Assembly: GCA_007844125.1 (NCBI GenBank)
Contig: CM017564.1
Span: 10,222,020 to 10,286,019 of the forward strand
Source of the DNA: Sinonovacula constricta
Taxonomy: Eukaryota; Mollusca; Bivalvia; Cardiida; Solecurtidae
DNA length: 64,000 nt
Reading direction: 5' to 3'
How positions within the stretch are numbered: position 1 is the stretch's first letter; every line of letters begins with the position of its first letter. A program made the translations under genes and the position numbers. This document shows, piece after piece, positions 1-20,998 of the stretch. The notes beneath the pieces are model-generated. The model was not told the origin of the DNA. It worked only from the letters and a program-made list of their open reading frames with translations, and made no database searches.

Positions 1-356
1 AGACACAACAAATCACGAAAAAATCACCATGACTGCGTATTCTTCCTAGCTGTATAAAACGTTCGATATTGGAAATAGATATCGCCGTCAGAGCGGATTA
101 CCCAGATGACTATATAACGTGATCTGAAAAAAATGTTGGTCACGTGGTTTTCTAAGTTTAAATATAGCTATCTCTGCAGCGTGGCTCGGATAGGAAATAC
201 CTGTTTGCAATGTTGAGTGTTGATTTATGCTTGACTGTTCACACAAATCTAGGACATCAATGAACAGCACTTTGCATGAACTTTTCAGATAGCAATGACT
301 TATTTGATTATTTGAGAAAATAAATTTTGGTCCAAACTGTCGAATACCACCTTTAA
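1..356 (+). mobile_element. TTAA-flanked MITE (family T), left end outside window
   Basis: The right end reads CGAATACCACCTTTAA, which is the inverted terminus shared with the copies at 16.1, 38.9, 39.6 and 62.9 kb. The interior carries the family core (GTCAGAGCGGATTACCC, then GCAGCGTGGCTCGGATAGG). The left terminus is cut off by the window start. The minus-strand open frame across it has no recognisable protein and is treated as chance. Confidence 0.75.
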
Positions 357-439
357 GGCAAGCAAATGGCGCCCGTTCAAACGTGTACACAAGAGATTGG
401 TTTTCCATCTTTATCTGTTACTATATCTAATATCTATAC

Positions 440-600
440 CGGCCGAGACAGGCGTAATGATGTCCCCTTAGCCCCGAGCGTAAGGAGGGAAGCCACTACT
501 ACCAACTATAAAGTCTTTGGTTTGACCCGGCCGGGGTTTGAACTCGCGACCGCCCGATCCGCAAGCCGACGCTCTACCGTTTGAGCTATTGCGGTCTTTT
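440..600 (-). mobile_element. tRNA-derived SINE, group A
   Basis: Read on the minus strand it has a tRNA-like head: an A-box-like AGCTCAAACGGTAGAGCG and a B-box-like GAGTTCAAACCCC, followed by the body CAAAGACTTTA...GTTGGTAGTAGTGGC that is also present at 16.9 and 46.9 kb. The head is not a plausible functional tRNA because it runs straight into the SINE body. Confidence 0.75.
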
Positions 601-2719
601 ACGACCTGGACTTTTATATACATATCGTACCACATATTAGAAGCAACAAGAACAACATTTCCCTTTCTGAAAATAAAACCCAGGCATATTAGTTTCTATA
701 TTCTAAGTGTGGGCCAACTGCCCAGCGCGTTTCTGTCATTATGCACTAAACGCATGTGCGTAAACTCCTTTCGAAAAATCGAAAGCATTCAGAAAGTCGA
801 TGCCTGATCCGGGTTAGGAACGATTTATTTTATTTCCGTAGTTTCTATGTCATAAAATCTTATTACCACACCAATCAAGTTGAAAAGGTTTAAAATGATT
901 AAACTTATACACGTCAGGATTTTAGTCGTGTCGTTCATATTTTGCGTTAAGTTCCTCGCATGTCCGCATTAAAACAGAACCGAATACATTCAAAGGTTAT
1001 TTCCCTTGTAATTGTGCGTAACTTCAAAAACGACACAGACACGCGCCTGACTGCTTTTGACACTCTCGGATCAGAAAAGATTTAAGTCAGATTAATCGTA
1101 TTTTTTTTAAAAAGCACATGCACATTAAAATGTGGAGAAACAAGTCAAAATAACAGCAGAGTTAGCTTATTTTTAGGAAAACTTCGTGACCACTTGCTTT
1201 TGACATCACGTGACAAAGTCACCCGGGTAATCAGTTCTGACGTCGATATCTATTTTTAGCTGCAAACTCCATCGTGCTTATTTATAGATTTAGAAACAAT
1301 GGACAATGCGATATAGTGCGTGATTTTGGCAGTCTCATAATTGCGGTAATGTTATAGACAACATTTGCTTAAACTTAAGTATCAGCTTTTGCTAAATATC
1401 ATGCAAAATTCTCAAGAATAGGTATAAGACGTAATTACGTGTATTAGATATAGACAAACTTTACCTCCTCCAAATTATTTTTACAACAAGTGGTCAAAGA
1501 CAGCAAGGATTGTTTAAAAACAACATTAACATTTTTTGTTTTGTTTAACTTTTCGGTTCATTTTGTATTTATTGTATATGTAAGGGTTTCAAGATGAATC
1601 GCATCGACATAAATATGGTCATTTTGAAAACATGCAGTAATTACCGGAAAAAAGAAGAGCACAGATAAATGTCTGGATTTTTTCTGCGTAGAACCATAGA
1701 GTCACCAAAATATCTCATAAAAGGAGTCCATCAACTGCACGTTTTCGCCCTGACAGGAACTAAAGCTATGCGGTAAGGGGCTAAGGGATAACAATATAAA
1801 TGCCCGTCAACGGGCACTTCCATACGGTGTTTATATGTTACAAGTATGCGTAGCCTAACAAAATTAAATATGCATCATATTTATATTATATTAAATATAC
1901 AATAAGATAACTGATAAGGGTATTCAAACAAGCTAAAGCAACAACAAAAAAACCAACAAAGTAATACTTGGAAAGTCTTCCTACATATTTACTCATCCGA
2001 AAAAAAATAACCGCGACCTTGACCTTTCTTAGACAACAGGTATTTATTACCATCTTTAATGTCTGAAAATTGACCTTAACCAACATCTGACCTGCAAACA
2101 CCCCAAGCCTCAAATTCCAAATTCCAAAACATTCTTCCCCAATCTGGCGAAATTCAAACATTAAAACACACCTTTAATTAAGATTTCAAGAGTCGCCACC
2201 CTTGGTACAAAGAGTGGTCAGCAGGAAATGATAGTCCCGGGCTCAAAGAACTACAATTAATTCGGAACATTACCGGTTATCGTGAAAAACGTCCTCTATA
2301 ATTATAATAATTGGATAAAGCCCAGAAGGTGGGTGTTAGAGTGTGTTTGTGTTTATTTGACTTGGAGGAAGATGACCATCAGACATGCCGCGGTAACACG
2401 TGACCGTTGACCATTGACCGCGATCCTTTCTTGACATGTTTAGTGTCTTTTAAATAGCCTTCACCATGGTGTTGTACCTTTAGCCTCCATGTTTTGATAA
2501 TTTTAGCGTAGTTAAGTTTTTCAACTCGAACTACGCAGGAAGTTTTATCACCAAGGCCATCGTTGTCATTTTCAGTAGTCTATAAATATAATCGTAGTCA
2601 CAAACACCTTACGACCGCATAAATTTAATGTAAAAATAGTGTAAGTAAATGTTATTTTTTATATTTTTGTAATAACAAGGGTGTTTATCGATAATCGGAC
2701 CAGTCCCAATTTTATGGAT
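601..2719. other. Stretch without recognisable gene
   Basis: AT-rich sequence. Around 1190-1300 a piece of the MITE family T core is seen (CACCCGGGTAATCAGTTCTGACG and ATTTATAGATTT). TTTATT occurs twice near 822-834, so AATAAA on the minus strand; this could serve the mucin gene to the right, but no tail exon was identified. The open frame at 1886-2161 shows no domain and no protein-like composition. Confidence 0.5.
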
Positions 2720-3027
2720 GACAACTAACTCTTATTGGAGGACGAAGATCACAGGCAAATCTGGGTAGAACCTTTGCATGTCAGTTTAAAGACCTCCTCA
2801 CTTATTTGAGTTTTTTGCCACAACCGGGACTCGAACCAACGACTTGAGGGGCCGAGTAGTCCGAAGACTGAACAACAGAACAACAGAAACTTTCTATCCA
2901 AACGGGATTCGAACCCACGCTATGGGGGCTGAAGACACGACAGAAACTGTCCATCGGGCCGGGACTTATACGACATAGAAGTTATACGTCCGTATATATC
3001 TTACCACTTGGCCATGTGTGCCTCCGT
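2720..3027 (-). mobile_element. tRNA-derived SINE, group B (diverged, possibly two nested heads)
   Basis: Minus-strand reading starts GGAGGCACACATGGCCAAGTGG, a tRNA-like A box, and holds two B-box-like segments (GGGTTCGAATCCCG at about 2902 and GGTTCGAGTCCCGG at about 2825). The body GTTCTACCCAGATTTGCC is shared with the copies at 10.9, 24.4, 26.0 and 47.7 kb. Confidence 0.6.
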
Positions 3028-3150
3028 ATTATCCGTAGGTATTATCCTTATTATCCTAAACAACAGGATTAAATATAGTCAATATCTGTTTTTTCAATTC
3101 TTAACATTGGTAAGCAATAATTGAAAAATATAATTAAAATGAAATATCAC

Positions 3151-11483
<8,333 letters not shown>

Positions 11484-11569
11484 GGCTACAGAGCTGGCAC
11501 GTGTATACGTCCGGCCATATACCGTCGGCACGCTGTCAAAAAGTCACTACGCGGATAGGAAATCCAGAA

Positions 11570-11760
11570 TAGTTTATTAATCACTCAGAAACGATATTCA
11601 AATAGTTTATCAATCACTCAGAAAAGATATTTAAATGGTTTATCTATCACTCAGAAAAGATATTCTAATAGTTTATCAATCAGTCAGAAAAGATATTTCA
11701 ATAATTTATCAATCAGTCAGTAAAGATATTGAAACAGTTGATCAATCACTCAGGACAAAT
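11570..11760 (+). repeat. Minisatellite, about 36-bp unit, five copies
   Basis: The unit is roughly ATAGTTTATCAATCACTCAG then AAAAGATATTCA. It lies directly upstream of the mucin-like gene start. Confidence 0.85.
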
Positions 11761-12569
11761 CCACCATCTTCATAGAAACACTCTTTTGCTTACATCGTCC
11801 GCGCTGCATTTCTTTGTAAAGTTCAGATAATCAAATAAATATGTCTCCTAAACAAAGTTTATAAAACCTCTTGTTTTATGTTTAAGGAACTTGATCAAAG
11901 ATACATTGTGGATTTTTTTAAAAATAAAATGACTTAAATGGTGATTAAACTTAGTGATAATAATCCATATAGTTTAATATCATAATCAAATATTTTTTTA
12001 TCATTGTAATACGCGACTTTCATATCCTTTTGTAATTAAAATTCAATTATGATATTCTTCTATTACTCTTACGTCACACATTAAACGAAAAGAAAAGAAA
12101 ACACTTTTGAAGAATATCCTTTTATCTCCATTTTCAGTCGTACGCACTGACGAAATAAGTCTTCATTTTTAACCTATCAAGAATTGTCATGCCATAAAAT
12201 ACCTCGCAAAATCCCTAGACAACCACTCTAGATAAATAAGTTTTCACTACTGCACAATATTCGTTTATATTAAGTGCGCTTGAATTCAAAACGATTCGCC
12301 AAGACCGTATCTCTAACAAAGCAAGTACTTTCACAATCCAGCCAGGTGTATCTAAAATTCTATTACGATATATTTACTTTAAGCCCACTGGCGGTCGCTC
12401 TGCTTCGGACACTCGGACACACCAATAATAATAAAATTCGGTTCTTGACCACTGACCTGCTTAGGTCACAATAATTACAATGTCGCCCTCAATTTTCTAT
12501 TAAGTTTCTATCCAATATAAATTGGTCAAGAACAAATACGTTTAAAATTACTACTATAACCACTAGAGT

Positions 12570-12955
12570 TTGGTATCGCTGCTGAAAATATATCACGATA
12601 TCTGAATTGTATCGCGATATAGTATCACGATATTTTTATAGATACAAAATAAATGCAATTTAGTGAATGTACACCTTACCAAATTAATATCCTAATTTCT
12701 GTTTATTGTTTAATAGGTTTTTTTAAGTGAAAACATCACTGTGACTAGAATGCTTTTAATTTTAGTATTTTGTGAAATAAAGCGCTTTGATATATTTTTT
12801 CCAGCTACTTAAGCGGTATAATAGATTCATTTTTTTCAGTTACGTAGGCGGTATGTAAGTTAACAATACGGACAAACATTATAGCTTCTCATTAATAATT
12901 ATAGTATCGTCCTGTATCGATACTTCAGCATTGTATCGCGATACTGCATCGTGAA
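12570..12955. mobile_element. Possible small inverted-repeat element rich in TATCGCGATA
   Basis: The left end has GGTATCGCTGCTG, ATTGTATCGCGATATAG; the right end has ATAGTATCGTCC and GCATTGTATCGCGATACTG. The palindromic TATCGCGATA appears at both ends. Exact termini and target duplication were not resolved. Confidence 0.4.
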
Positions 12956-13125
12956 TAAGAATATATGAAAAAGTCCTATGAGCATTGCAACATATACCAA
13001 ACTTCGAAAAGGCACAGAACAAAGGTATTTCACATGCAAGCCAAGCGAAAAGTAAGAACAAGTTTGTGGTCATTTAACGAAAAGAGCAAACCCGACAGTT
13101 ACCGCCTTGGAACGGTGCATCGGTG
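12956..13125 (+). mobile_element. Dispersed repeat D, partial
   Basis: Starts AAGAATATATGAAAAAGTCC, passes through GGCACAGAACAAAGG and ends TTACCGCCTTGGAACGG. Same order as the fuller copies at 20.3, 21.0 and 38.5 kb. Confidence 0.8.
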
Positions 13126-13842
13126 ATATCCGTCCATTTCTAATAACCACTCAACTACCAGAGATGTAGTTAGTAGGTACCATAATGACAAATAACACTC
13201 GTTTAAAACACCACCTGCATCACATGTATTATATCTTTAAACACAATTGGTTTTAGGCGAAAAAAATTGGTATATCTCTGTACCCATCCAAAGTTGTCTC
13301 AGCAGTGCTTACTGGACACGTCAATCGTCGTTTTATATGACGAATTAATTAAAAAATATCATCACAAAACCACAACAGTATTTTGTTGTTCCTTTGTCAA
13401 ATTGGTAAAAAATGCTTTATAATTCACCACCTGCGATCGTATATGAGAACACCGGCCAAAGTGATCAGATCGAAAAGTTGTGATGACTTTTACTGGAGTT
13501 TAATTTTCATCTCAACAAGCATGTCACCACAAAAACCACACCACTATTTTTCTTTCCAGGGCAAAATGGTCAACCATATTGATTAAACACTAGCATCCGT
13601 ATATATTTTGTATCCTTAACGAAATTGGCCGGAGCGAAAAGTTACTTTGGCCTAAATCCCCCTGCAGGTGTTTCAACACTGACCACTACTTGAATAAGCA
13701 ATGGCTCAAAGGACACTTGATACAGGATGCTGTGCGGTCAGTAGCCACCCATGTGTCTTGACCGCGGCCTCGACTTGGTGCACCGGTAGGTGGCGAAGCT
13801 ACCCATGGAGTTGCGATTATAGTAGATTACAATCGAAACTTC

Positions 13843-13945
13843 TCGAGTAATTCCGTCGACGATAATATGATCAACCCTCGGTTGTAACCTTGTGCAACGA
13901 TACTTACAATATCGCATTTTTTTTTCGCCGGAAGATGACTACGCG
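13843..13945 (+). mobile_element. Remnant of Mutator-like MITE (family M)
   Basis: Contains CTCGAGTAATTCCGTCGACG, GCAACGATACTTACA and CGCCGGAAGATGACT, diverged versions of the family M left half (compare 43712-43830). Confidence 0.5.
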
Positions 13946-14189
13946 AGAAAGATGAAAGGGTTATTTGTCCTTCAATCTTAAATTTATCAATTACATTGCA
14001 GATTTTGTTAGATAAACAATTGTTAAATATAGATACCTAAAAATTATTTTATGTCGGAAGATAAACTATGACTGAATTAAATTTTTTGGACGGGCTACAA
14101 ATGGATGGCTAACGACGGAGTTATCCGATTAATTTTAGAGAGCATTATCGGAGATTCTTTGTTATATTCGTATGCGCAATCGACGACAC

Positions 14190-14445
14190 ATTCCACTGGA
14201 ACAAGCATCTGGGAGGGGACTATTCCAGTGGTAGGACGCACGACTCTGGATCACGGGGTCCGTGGTTCGAACCGCGGTCAGGTTGCCGCTTATTTCACTG
14301 AGCAAGAAATTTACCTGGAATTGTTCCACTCCATCCTGGTGTATAAATAGGTACATGCGAGAGTTATTCGGGTCAATAACATGACTTCCCAGCGCCATGT
14401 GTCGGCTGCCATTGTACGGGATTGTGGCAAAGAAGGGGCGGATCC
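14190..14445 (+). mobile_element. tRNA-derived SINE, separate group
   Basis: An A-box-like CAGTGGTAGGACGCACGA and a perfect B box GTGGTTCGAACCGCGG, followed by a body ending GGGGCGGATCCAGAAAATC. The same GGCGGATCCA motif starts repeat F elsewhere. It sits about 130 bp upstream of a reverse transcriptase fragment. Confidence 0.65.
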
Positions 14446-14576
14446 AGAAAATCCTGGTGTATGAATCAAGATCCAATCTCCACCCCACCCACACAGCAAC
14501 ATTTTTCTGGATCCGTCCACGTCGTTGATAAATGCATAATCCACTGGTAACTCGTGGGAGTTGTGCAACATGGTTA

Positions 14577-14990
14577 GTTTTACATTATGGTATTTACATA
14601 TCACAACTTACAAGGTTTGCACGAGTTTGTACTAAAGTAGAAGATTTCAATGCTAGAAACCTGTTTATTTCTTCTAAACTATTACAGCAAAGCTTTCGTT
14701 TTCATAAATTAAGAAAGGCGTTTTCAAAATTCTTTTACCGCAATGGTTTTATTGCTTCTAAGTATAATAGCAGTATGAAAACACTAATGCGGAAAGGCAT
14801 AAGCCATCCTGCATTTTATGGAAATGTTTTATACAAGTTAAAGAAAATCAAGGGTCTCAATAACTTTTCTGACCACTTTACAAAACTTACTAGAAAATGT
14901 ATTGCAGACGGTTACAACCCGGGAATCCTTCGTTGTACTGCATTGCTTGCAATTGACCCTTTTACAGTCAAGAACTTGCATTGCTTCTAA
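14577..14990 (+). pseudogene. Retrotransposon reverse transcriptase, C-terminal fragment
   Basis: The plus-strand frame reads HYGIYISQLTRFARVCTKVE, then DFNARNLFISSKLLQQ, KAFSKFFYRNGFIASKYN, GISHPAFYGNVLYKLKK and ends ILRCTALLAIDPFTVKN before a stop. From memory this order of motifs (GIYISQL-RYARxC, DF-xR, LLxQGF, K-FxxRY) belongs to the C-terminal part of reverse transcriptases of metazoan non-LTR-like retroelements; I cannot name the clade. No catalytic palm motif lies upstream in the window, so the copy is a 5'-truncated insertion, which is typical of such elements. The open frame extends 5' to 14532 only by chance. Confidence 0.6.
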
Positions 14991-15361
14991 ATTACACGAT
15001 GACCGGACAGGTCGTTGAGACTATATGAAAAATGTGACTTGAAGCCATAATTGGACAGTTACTCTTCGAATTCTTGTCTCTTCATCTCTCCAGTCGTGCC
15101 CTATATAGGTGAGACAACTTGAGCAGTCTCCATACCCTTTACGTGAGATTGCACAGTAGGTATAACATCGGGATTTTTAGTACCTTTCTTATATATAATA
15201 TGCCAACTGCGGATAAATCATCGGCTTTTAATGAACTTTCTCTTAACAATATTACATTTTATTTTGTTTGTAGGTTGTTTTCTAAATTTCGATGTTTTCT
15301 TTCGTATTTCTTACATTTCACTTTTGGCACATGATGTCATGGCATTATATGCCATATTTAA

Positions 15362-15490
15362 ATTGATCTTATTATATATCAGCGCATGGGCTGTTTTATT
15401 TGTTCTTATAACATATCAGCGCTTGGGTTGTTTTATTTGTTCTTATAATATCTTATTATATATCAGCGCTTGGGTTGTTTTATTTCAAAC
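15362..15490 (+). repeat. Tandem duplication, about three copies
   Basis: The unit TATATCAGCGC(T/A)TGGG(T/C)TG then TTTTATTTGTTCTTATA occurs three times with spacing of roughly 45-57 bp. Confidence 0.8.
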
Positions 15491-15708
15491 TAATCTCTCG
15501 TTTGGATTTTTATTTTTACGTTGCCGAGGCTTTTATCTACTGTACATACTGTACATATGCTTATAGTTTATTTTATTACTAGTTATTATGTATGTATATA
15601 AGTTCATTGTATCTGTTTTAACTCCCGATGCAGGTGCTTACTGTTAGTTGTTTCACTTTGACGGGATATTGTTATTTACACTTTTTGTTTGCTAGAAAAA
15701 CCTTTAGG

Positions 15709-15935
15709 AAGTGCGAGGTTGGAGCGCTTCACAAAACCAGGTTTAAGCACCCCAGTTGACCCTTTTTCCGATTGACCGTTCCAAGGCGGTAACTTATGGT
15801 TTTTCTGTATGTGGTATGTCTCGTCTCTGTGTTTTTGTCACATTTACCTTGTTTGCCTCTGTCTACTGGTAGATAAGATTTAAATATCTGTGGAAATTTT
15901 GAAAGGACCTTTTCTTATTTACCTATTGATAAAGA
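15709..15935 (-). mobile_element. Dispersed repeat D, 3' end plus flanking tail
   Basis: Begins AGGAAGTGCGAGGTTGGAGC, passes the conserved GACCGTTCCAAGGCGGTAAC, then a tail TGTCTCGTCTCTGTGTTTTT ... GGACCTTTTCTTATTTACC. The same tail follows the core at 37.9 kb. Confidence 0.75.
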
Positions 15936-16128
15936 GTGGCGGTATTATTCTATGTGTTCTGATTGAGTTAGACCTATGGGTAGTATTTATTTTGACGAAG
16001 AGAGCAAGTTTAATGGGCGAGGGTACCTGAGTTTGTTGACACAATTTTCTATCTGGTTAAACCTACAACAACACTCAGCATCCTAGATAACCAGTGTTCA
16101 AATATTTTTATAACTGCAAGCTGCCCTG

Positions 16129-16193
16129 TTAAAGGTGGTATTCGACAGTTTGCCTATGTCAAATCTCTGTATGTCTGTCTGTCTGTTTGTATC

Positions 16194-16226
<33 letters not shown>

Positions 16227-16666
16227 GTCTGTCTATAATACCTCTTTGTGCATAATTCCTGCAGAAAGATCAAACTTTAGTCTAAGTTCAGACGATTATA
16301 ATCAGTATCTCAATTTTAGAGCAGCAAAACTCGTTAATCAACTCTAAAATGTTCATTCATTTCATATCTATAAATAAGAACGACTGGAATTCCTGCTAAA
16401 ATAGACATCAACATCAGAGCAGATGGCGCGGTTGAGCTAAAACATGAGTGATCACGTGGTCTTCCCAGTTTAAAAATAACTAAATTCAGCGTGGCTCAGA
16501 TAGGAAATACAATTTTGTTATGGGGATTGTTGCGTTATGGTTCACTTTTCACGTAGGTTTAGGACATCAATAAACAACATTTCGTGAGATCTGTCCAGAT
16601 AACAATAATTTATTTGGTTGTTTAATGAAAATAGTTTTGGTCCAAACTGTCGGATTCCACCTTTAA
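16129..16666 (+). mobile_element. TTAA-flanked MITE (family T), near complete
   Basis: TTAAAGGTGGTATTCGACAG on the left and CTGTCGGATTCCACCTTTAA on the right. A TCTG microsatellite (about 16171-16233) sits just inside the left end. The core GCAGCGTGGCTCAGATAGG is present. Confidence 0.85.
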
Positions 16667-16883
16667 CCTTGGTATACTCATTATTTTAGAGAAAAAAATC
16701 GCGTCAAAAAGCTACGAAGTTCTGTTGATGCATGCTGCATTATTTCTTTATTAAACTAAGTCTTAAGGAGCATCGCTCTCCAGAGCAAATGTTTAGGAAG
16801 TAACTATCTTTTGAGCAAGTGGCCCTGGAATACATCCGGTGCCTCGCGTACCTGGAGCCGACACTCTACCGATTTTGACCGGC

Positions 16884-17120
16884 CGCAATAGTTCAGGTGG
16901 TAGAGCGTCGGCTTGCGGATCGGGAGGACGCGGGTTCAAACCCCGACCGGGTCAAAACCAAAGACTTTAATGTTGGTAGTAGTGGCTTCCCTCCTAACAC
17001 TCGGGGCTAAGGGGACAGCAATACGCCTGACTCGTCGGTGTCCCTGGGCACCTCATAAGTGCCCCTGTGCTATAATAATAGAAATGTCGCTGCACAGTAT
17101 CGGCAAAAATGCCGGCAAAT
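16884..17120 (+). mobile_element. tRNA-derived SINE, group A
   Basis: Head CAATAGTTCAGGTGGTAGAG, B box GGGTTCAAACCCCGACC, body AAAGACTTTAATGTTGGTAG ... TCGGGGCTAAGGGGACAGC ... ATGCCGGCAAATCCC. This is the best-preserved copy of group A in the window. Confidence 0.85.
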
Positions 17121-20100
17121 CCCATCCCATCCCTTTTACCGATTTTACGGGAGTGAGGTGGTGTGTTTATATAACGTTTCGTTGCTTAACCTCATATATT
17201 GTTATGATAGGCTATCCCTGGTTCAAGTATGGTATATATAATTTGCTTTGGAAAACAAAGTTGAGTCATGAAAACATATCACCTCAAGTATAAACATGAA
17301 TCTTGACGTAAGCAAGGGAAATGGAAGTCGGGTGCAGTAAAAAAAAATGATGAGCTTGATCTTGCGATAATAAAGCGAACTCGAAAACATGTTTTTATTT
17401 GTCGTCACGAATGTTTGTCACAGTATGTGTGTGTGTAATTGTGCCGAAATGATTATATTTCTACATCTATTAGAGAATTTTGTCTTGGTTTAAGCATTTT
17501 AAATGGTAGCAAATACGGAAATATAATTACACATTTCTTTAGAATTTTATAAAATCTTTTTTTTTTTGAGTTTCATCACGTGACGCAGTGACGAATTGTA
17601 AAATTGACGCAGTTTTCATTCTATTGAAAGAAATGCTCTAGTTATGTCCCTTGTCGGTAGTTATTCTTATATAATTCATATAACAAATATTCTTATTTTT
17701 TATTTATCATTAACATTAACTTGTTATCTTCACAATGTTCAAGAACATTTAATTATTCTGATCTCATTTCAAAAGAGATAAGTTGTATTCTTACGCAATC
17801 TCATTAATTGATAAAATGGAGAGATAATAAATAGTTACAGTGAAATCTTGCAAAGCACGTCATCATAGTGAAGATCATGCTTTGTGAATCAATATCGGCG
17901 TCAATGTAAAAATGTTCCATACGATTTAAATTTTATTACATTAAAAATAATATATTTTGAAAATTTTAAACATTCCGTAGACTTTACCTTTAAAATTAAT
18001 ACTGGCATACTTTTTTATAAGTCAAACAATTATAATCACTCTCAAATCTCGTTCGTCAAGTCCACTGACGATTTCCTGTTTTGGTGGCAGACGATACTAT
18101 GATCTGAAAAGGCACGTAACCATGGACTCGCAGATAACCGAATAAGAAAACACACACAAATACTTGAATTCGGTATAGTTGTCTAAGGGCTAAAATATAT
18201 CATGAAAGTGCATGCTTTATTTAAAAAATGTAAGATGAATTAGAAATGAAATAGTATATAAAAACATCTTGCCCTATTTTTTTATTACAAAAAGTAGTTA
18301 AGTTTATGTGTCCACTGTTACGAAGATTCGGGGAACCAGACTAATACCGTGTTGTTTCGATTAGAATAACTAAGGTGTTCCGATATGTCATTTTGGTCAT
18401 TTCTGATGTCATCAAAGCAAGACGAAAGTTCGTGTGAGTGTGTCAGATACATTATACGAAGATTTATTTACATTTAATTAACGAAGATCCACCCCACATT
18501 CCATTTAAGCCACATTTAGCCAATCGTAATGGCGTCTTAACAATGGGGTGTAATAAAGTGAAAAGAATGTGCATCGATGAACCCAGAGTAAAGTATACAG
18601 GTAAAGGAAGATGATATCCTGATATATTACAGAACGAGCGATTGAAACATAATATAAGGAAAACCAACAAGAAAATACAAGAAAACCGTTGTTACGAAGC
18701 ATCAAAGCCGACTCAAACAATTAAAACAAATTTAACAGAAATAGGGTCATACATTTAAATTTTAATTAAAGGAGTTATTCTGCAGTTTTCTTTATTTAGA
18801 TACATGTAGATAAATAAATAAACAAAATAGAGCTCCGTATTTTACCAGGTTTATGAAAGTCCGCAAAATAAACTTTCCCCATGTGCAAATTTCAGTGTGC
18901 ATTCCATACTGGCGTCGTGTTCCAGCGCGTCGCCCATAATTTTATTTTATCCCACCATCTCTGTAATTATCGGTTGATATAACCCGTGTGATAAAGATGA
19001 GCTTTTTCAACCGATATTCGCGCACCGGCTCTAAGCCGGACTACTTTTTTTTGACGAAACGATCAGGAATGTTTACGTGAACGAAACTCATATATCGCGT
19101 AATTATTCTTGTGATCACCCCCAAAATGTCCATAATATAAAGATTGGCAGAGCCTCGTGCTTTCTGATTTTCTTAGCCTCGCATGATAACATTTATCTAT
19201 GTCATCACTAACCTGGTATTCTCTATTCAACATATACACGTGTCCGAAAAGAAATTAAACATTTTAACATTTTCACAACTTTTCTTAATCCAGGGCTATG
19301 TATATAAAACTCACATCATTTTAAAGGTCCGAATTTATATCCCCGGGGTTTACATCGCACCCCGGATCTATCCCTTGCACCCATCCCTGCCCTGGGGCCT
19401 ACATGTACATTACAAAAATTAACTAAGATTTTTTTTTATTTAATTTTACTTCAAATGTCACTTCTTCCAATTCAGTTTCCGTCCCAAGATCAAAGAACTC
19501 TTTTACATGCACGTCCGGTCGCACAATGATTTAAACTCCACTTTTATCTTTTTATCTTTTTTTTTCTTTTCTTGATTATTTGATATTTGTTTTCATTTGG
19601 AATGTTGCAGCGAATAATTTAGCCCTTTTATATTAACGTTTTAGATTAGTTTCGGATCCAATAACTATATCTGGTGATTGACATGAAATGTAGTTTTCTT
19701 ATTTCAATTGCTCTGAAAATTTATTTCTATAAAATTTAGATAGTTTTGCCTTTCAGTTGCTTTTATTTTGCTGCTTTTGACGATGTTGATTATTATTTAC
19801 AAATGTTAGTTCATGTGGTGCCATGATTTATTTGATTTGTCTATAATTTAAATTATTTAAATAGCGTGACGTCACTTATGCTTTATACTTTTCGTGGGAA
19901 TTAAAATAGACCAGGATTTTTTTTCTTAACATTTTTCATTTATTTTTTCCCCCTTTTCAATAACAGCAAAAATCAAGCCATGGAGTTACAAAGAGATTAA
20001 TACGCATAAAAATATGGTATTACTAGGTTCAAAAAACTCAATTCTATGACATCATAGCGTTTCGTTGTGACGTATCGATGACTGCGTGTGTTGACATAAT

Positions 20101-20289
20101 TACTATGCATGCGCACAGTGGCACTCGTTTTGAATGCACACTAGGACATGGTCTTTGTGTACACATGTTAGTCCGGCTGTGTTACATTCGGCCGCGGTAA
20201 GGCAAGCTAAAACGAGAAGAAAATTTGACATAAGAGAAAACAATATAAGGTGGTGGGTTGGGGTTGGCCGCCTGGACAAAGTAAGATAT
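17121..20289. other. Long stretch without recognisable gene
   Basis: AT-rich. No exon-like frame with matching splice sites, no protein domain and no clear member of the repeat families was found. A short imperfect inverted motif, TCGGTTGATATAACC / TTTCAACCGATA, lies near 18968-19012. Short open frames have no protein-like features. Confidence 0.5.
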
Positions 20290-20565
20290 TGTAAATAAGA
20301 ATATATGACAATGTCCTATGAGCATTGCAACATATACCAAACTCCGAAAAGGCACAGAACAAAGGTATTTCACATGCAAGCCAAGCGAAAAGTAAGAACA
20401 AATTTGTGATGAGTCATTTAACGAAAAGAGCAAACCCGACAGTTACCGCCTTGGAACGGTCAGTCGGCAATATGGACCGACTGGAGTGCTTAAACCGGTT
20501 TAACAGAGCTCTAACCTCGCACTTCCTGACGAGTTGCTCAAATGCAAGCAATGAAAAGAAAAACG
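20290..20565 (+). mobile_element. Dispersed repeat D, near complete
   Basis: AAGAATATATGACAATGTCC ... GGCACAGAACAAAGGTATTT ... TTACCGCCTTGGAACGGTCA ... TAACCTCGCACTTCCTGACG ... AATGCAAGCAATGAAAAG. Highly similar to 20999-21265 and 38463-38728. Confidence 0.85.
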
Positions 20566-20635
20566 ATTTAATTGAATACAAAATGTCCAAGCGCTGATAT
20601 TTTCTATAAGTTATGACTAAAGTAATGACGTCATT

Positions 20636-20743
20636 GAAAAATAATGTCCACATAGTGTTTAGAAAGAGAATATGGTATTATTTCGATTTGAAAAATAATG
20701 TCCACATAGTGTTTAGAAAGAGAATATGGTATTATTTCGATTT
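20636..20743 (+). repeat. Perfect 54-bp tandem duplication
   Basis: Two head-to-tail copies starting GAAAAATAATGTCCACATAG; identical by eye, so recent. Confidence 0.95.
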
Positions 20744-20998
20744 GAAAAACTACACAAAAATGGTTGACTATAAATAATATAAACTTTCTGAATCATGAAC
20801 AAACATGAGCAATGAACGAATAAATGGTTGTAGCATCCTGTTAATGTGAAGATGGAATTGAAGAACCAAAGTCCACTGTCCATCAAAGGAAATACACGTA
20901 ACAATCCTTATAGGATGAATTAAAGGACAACATTGATTACATGCACGGGGAGATTTTTTACGACCGCCACACTGCACAAGTAACATTGTTGTGATCAT

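Noticed and set aside
1886..2161. 91-residue minus-strand frame as the cytoplasmic tail of the mucin-like protein
   Set aside because: No acceptor in phase 0 found at its upstream end and the composition is not protein-like.
16884..16960. Possible tRNA genes (also 440-600, 24390, 49985, 53900)
   Set aside because: Each tRNA-like head runs into a conserved SINE body and lacks a proper acceptor stem; they are SINE promoters.
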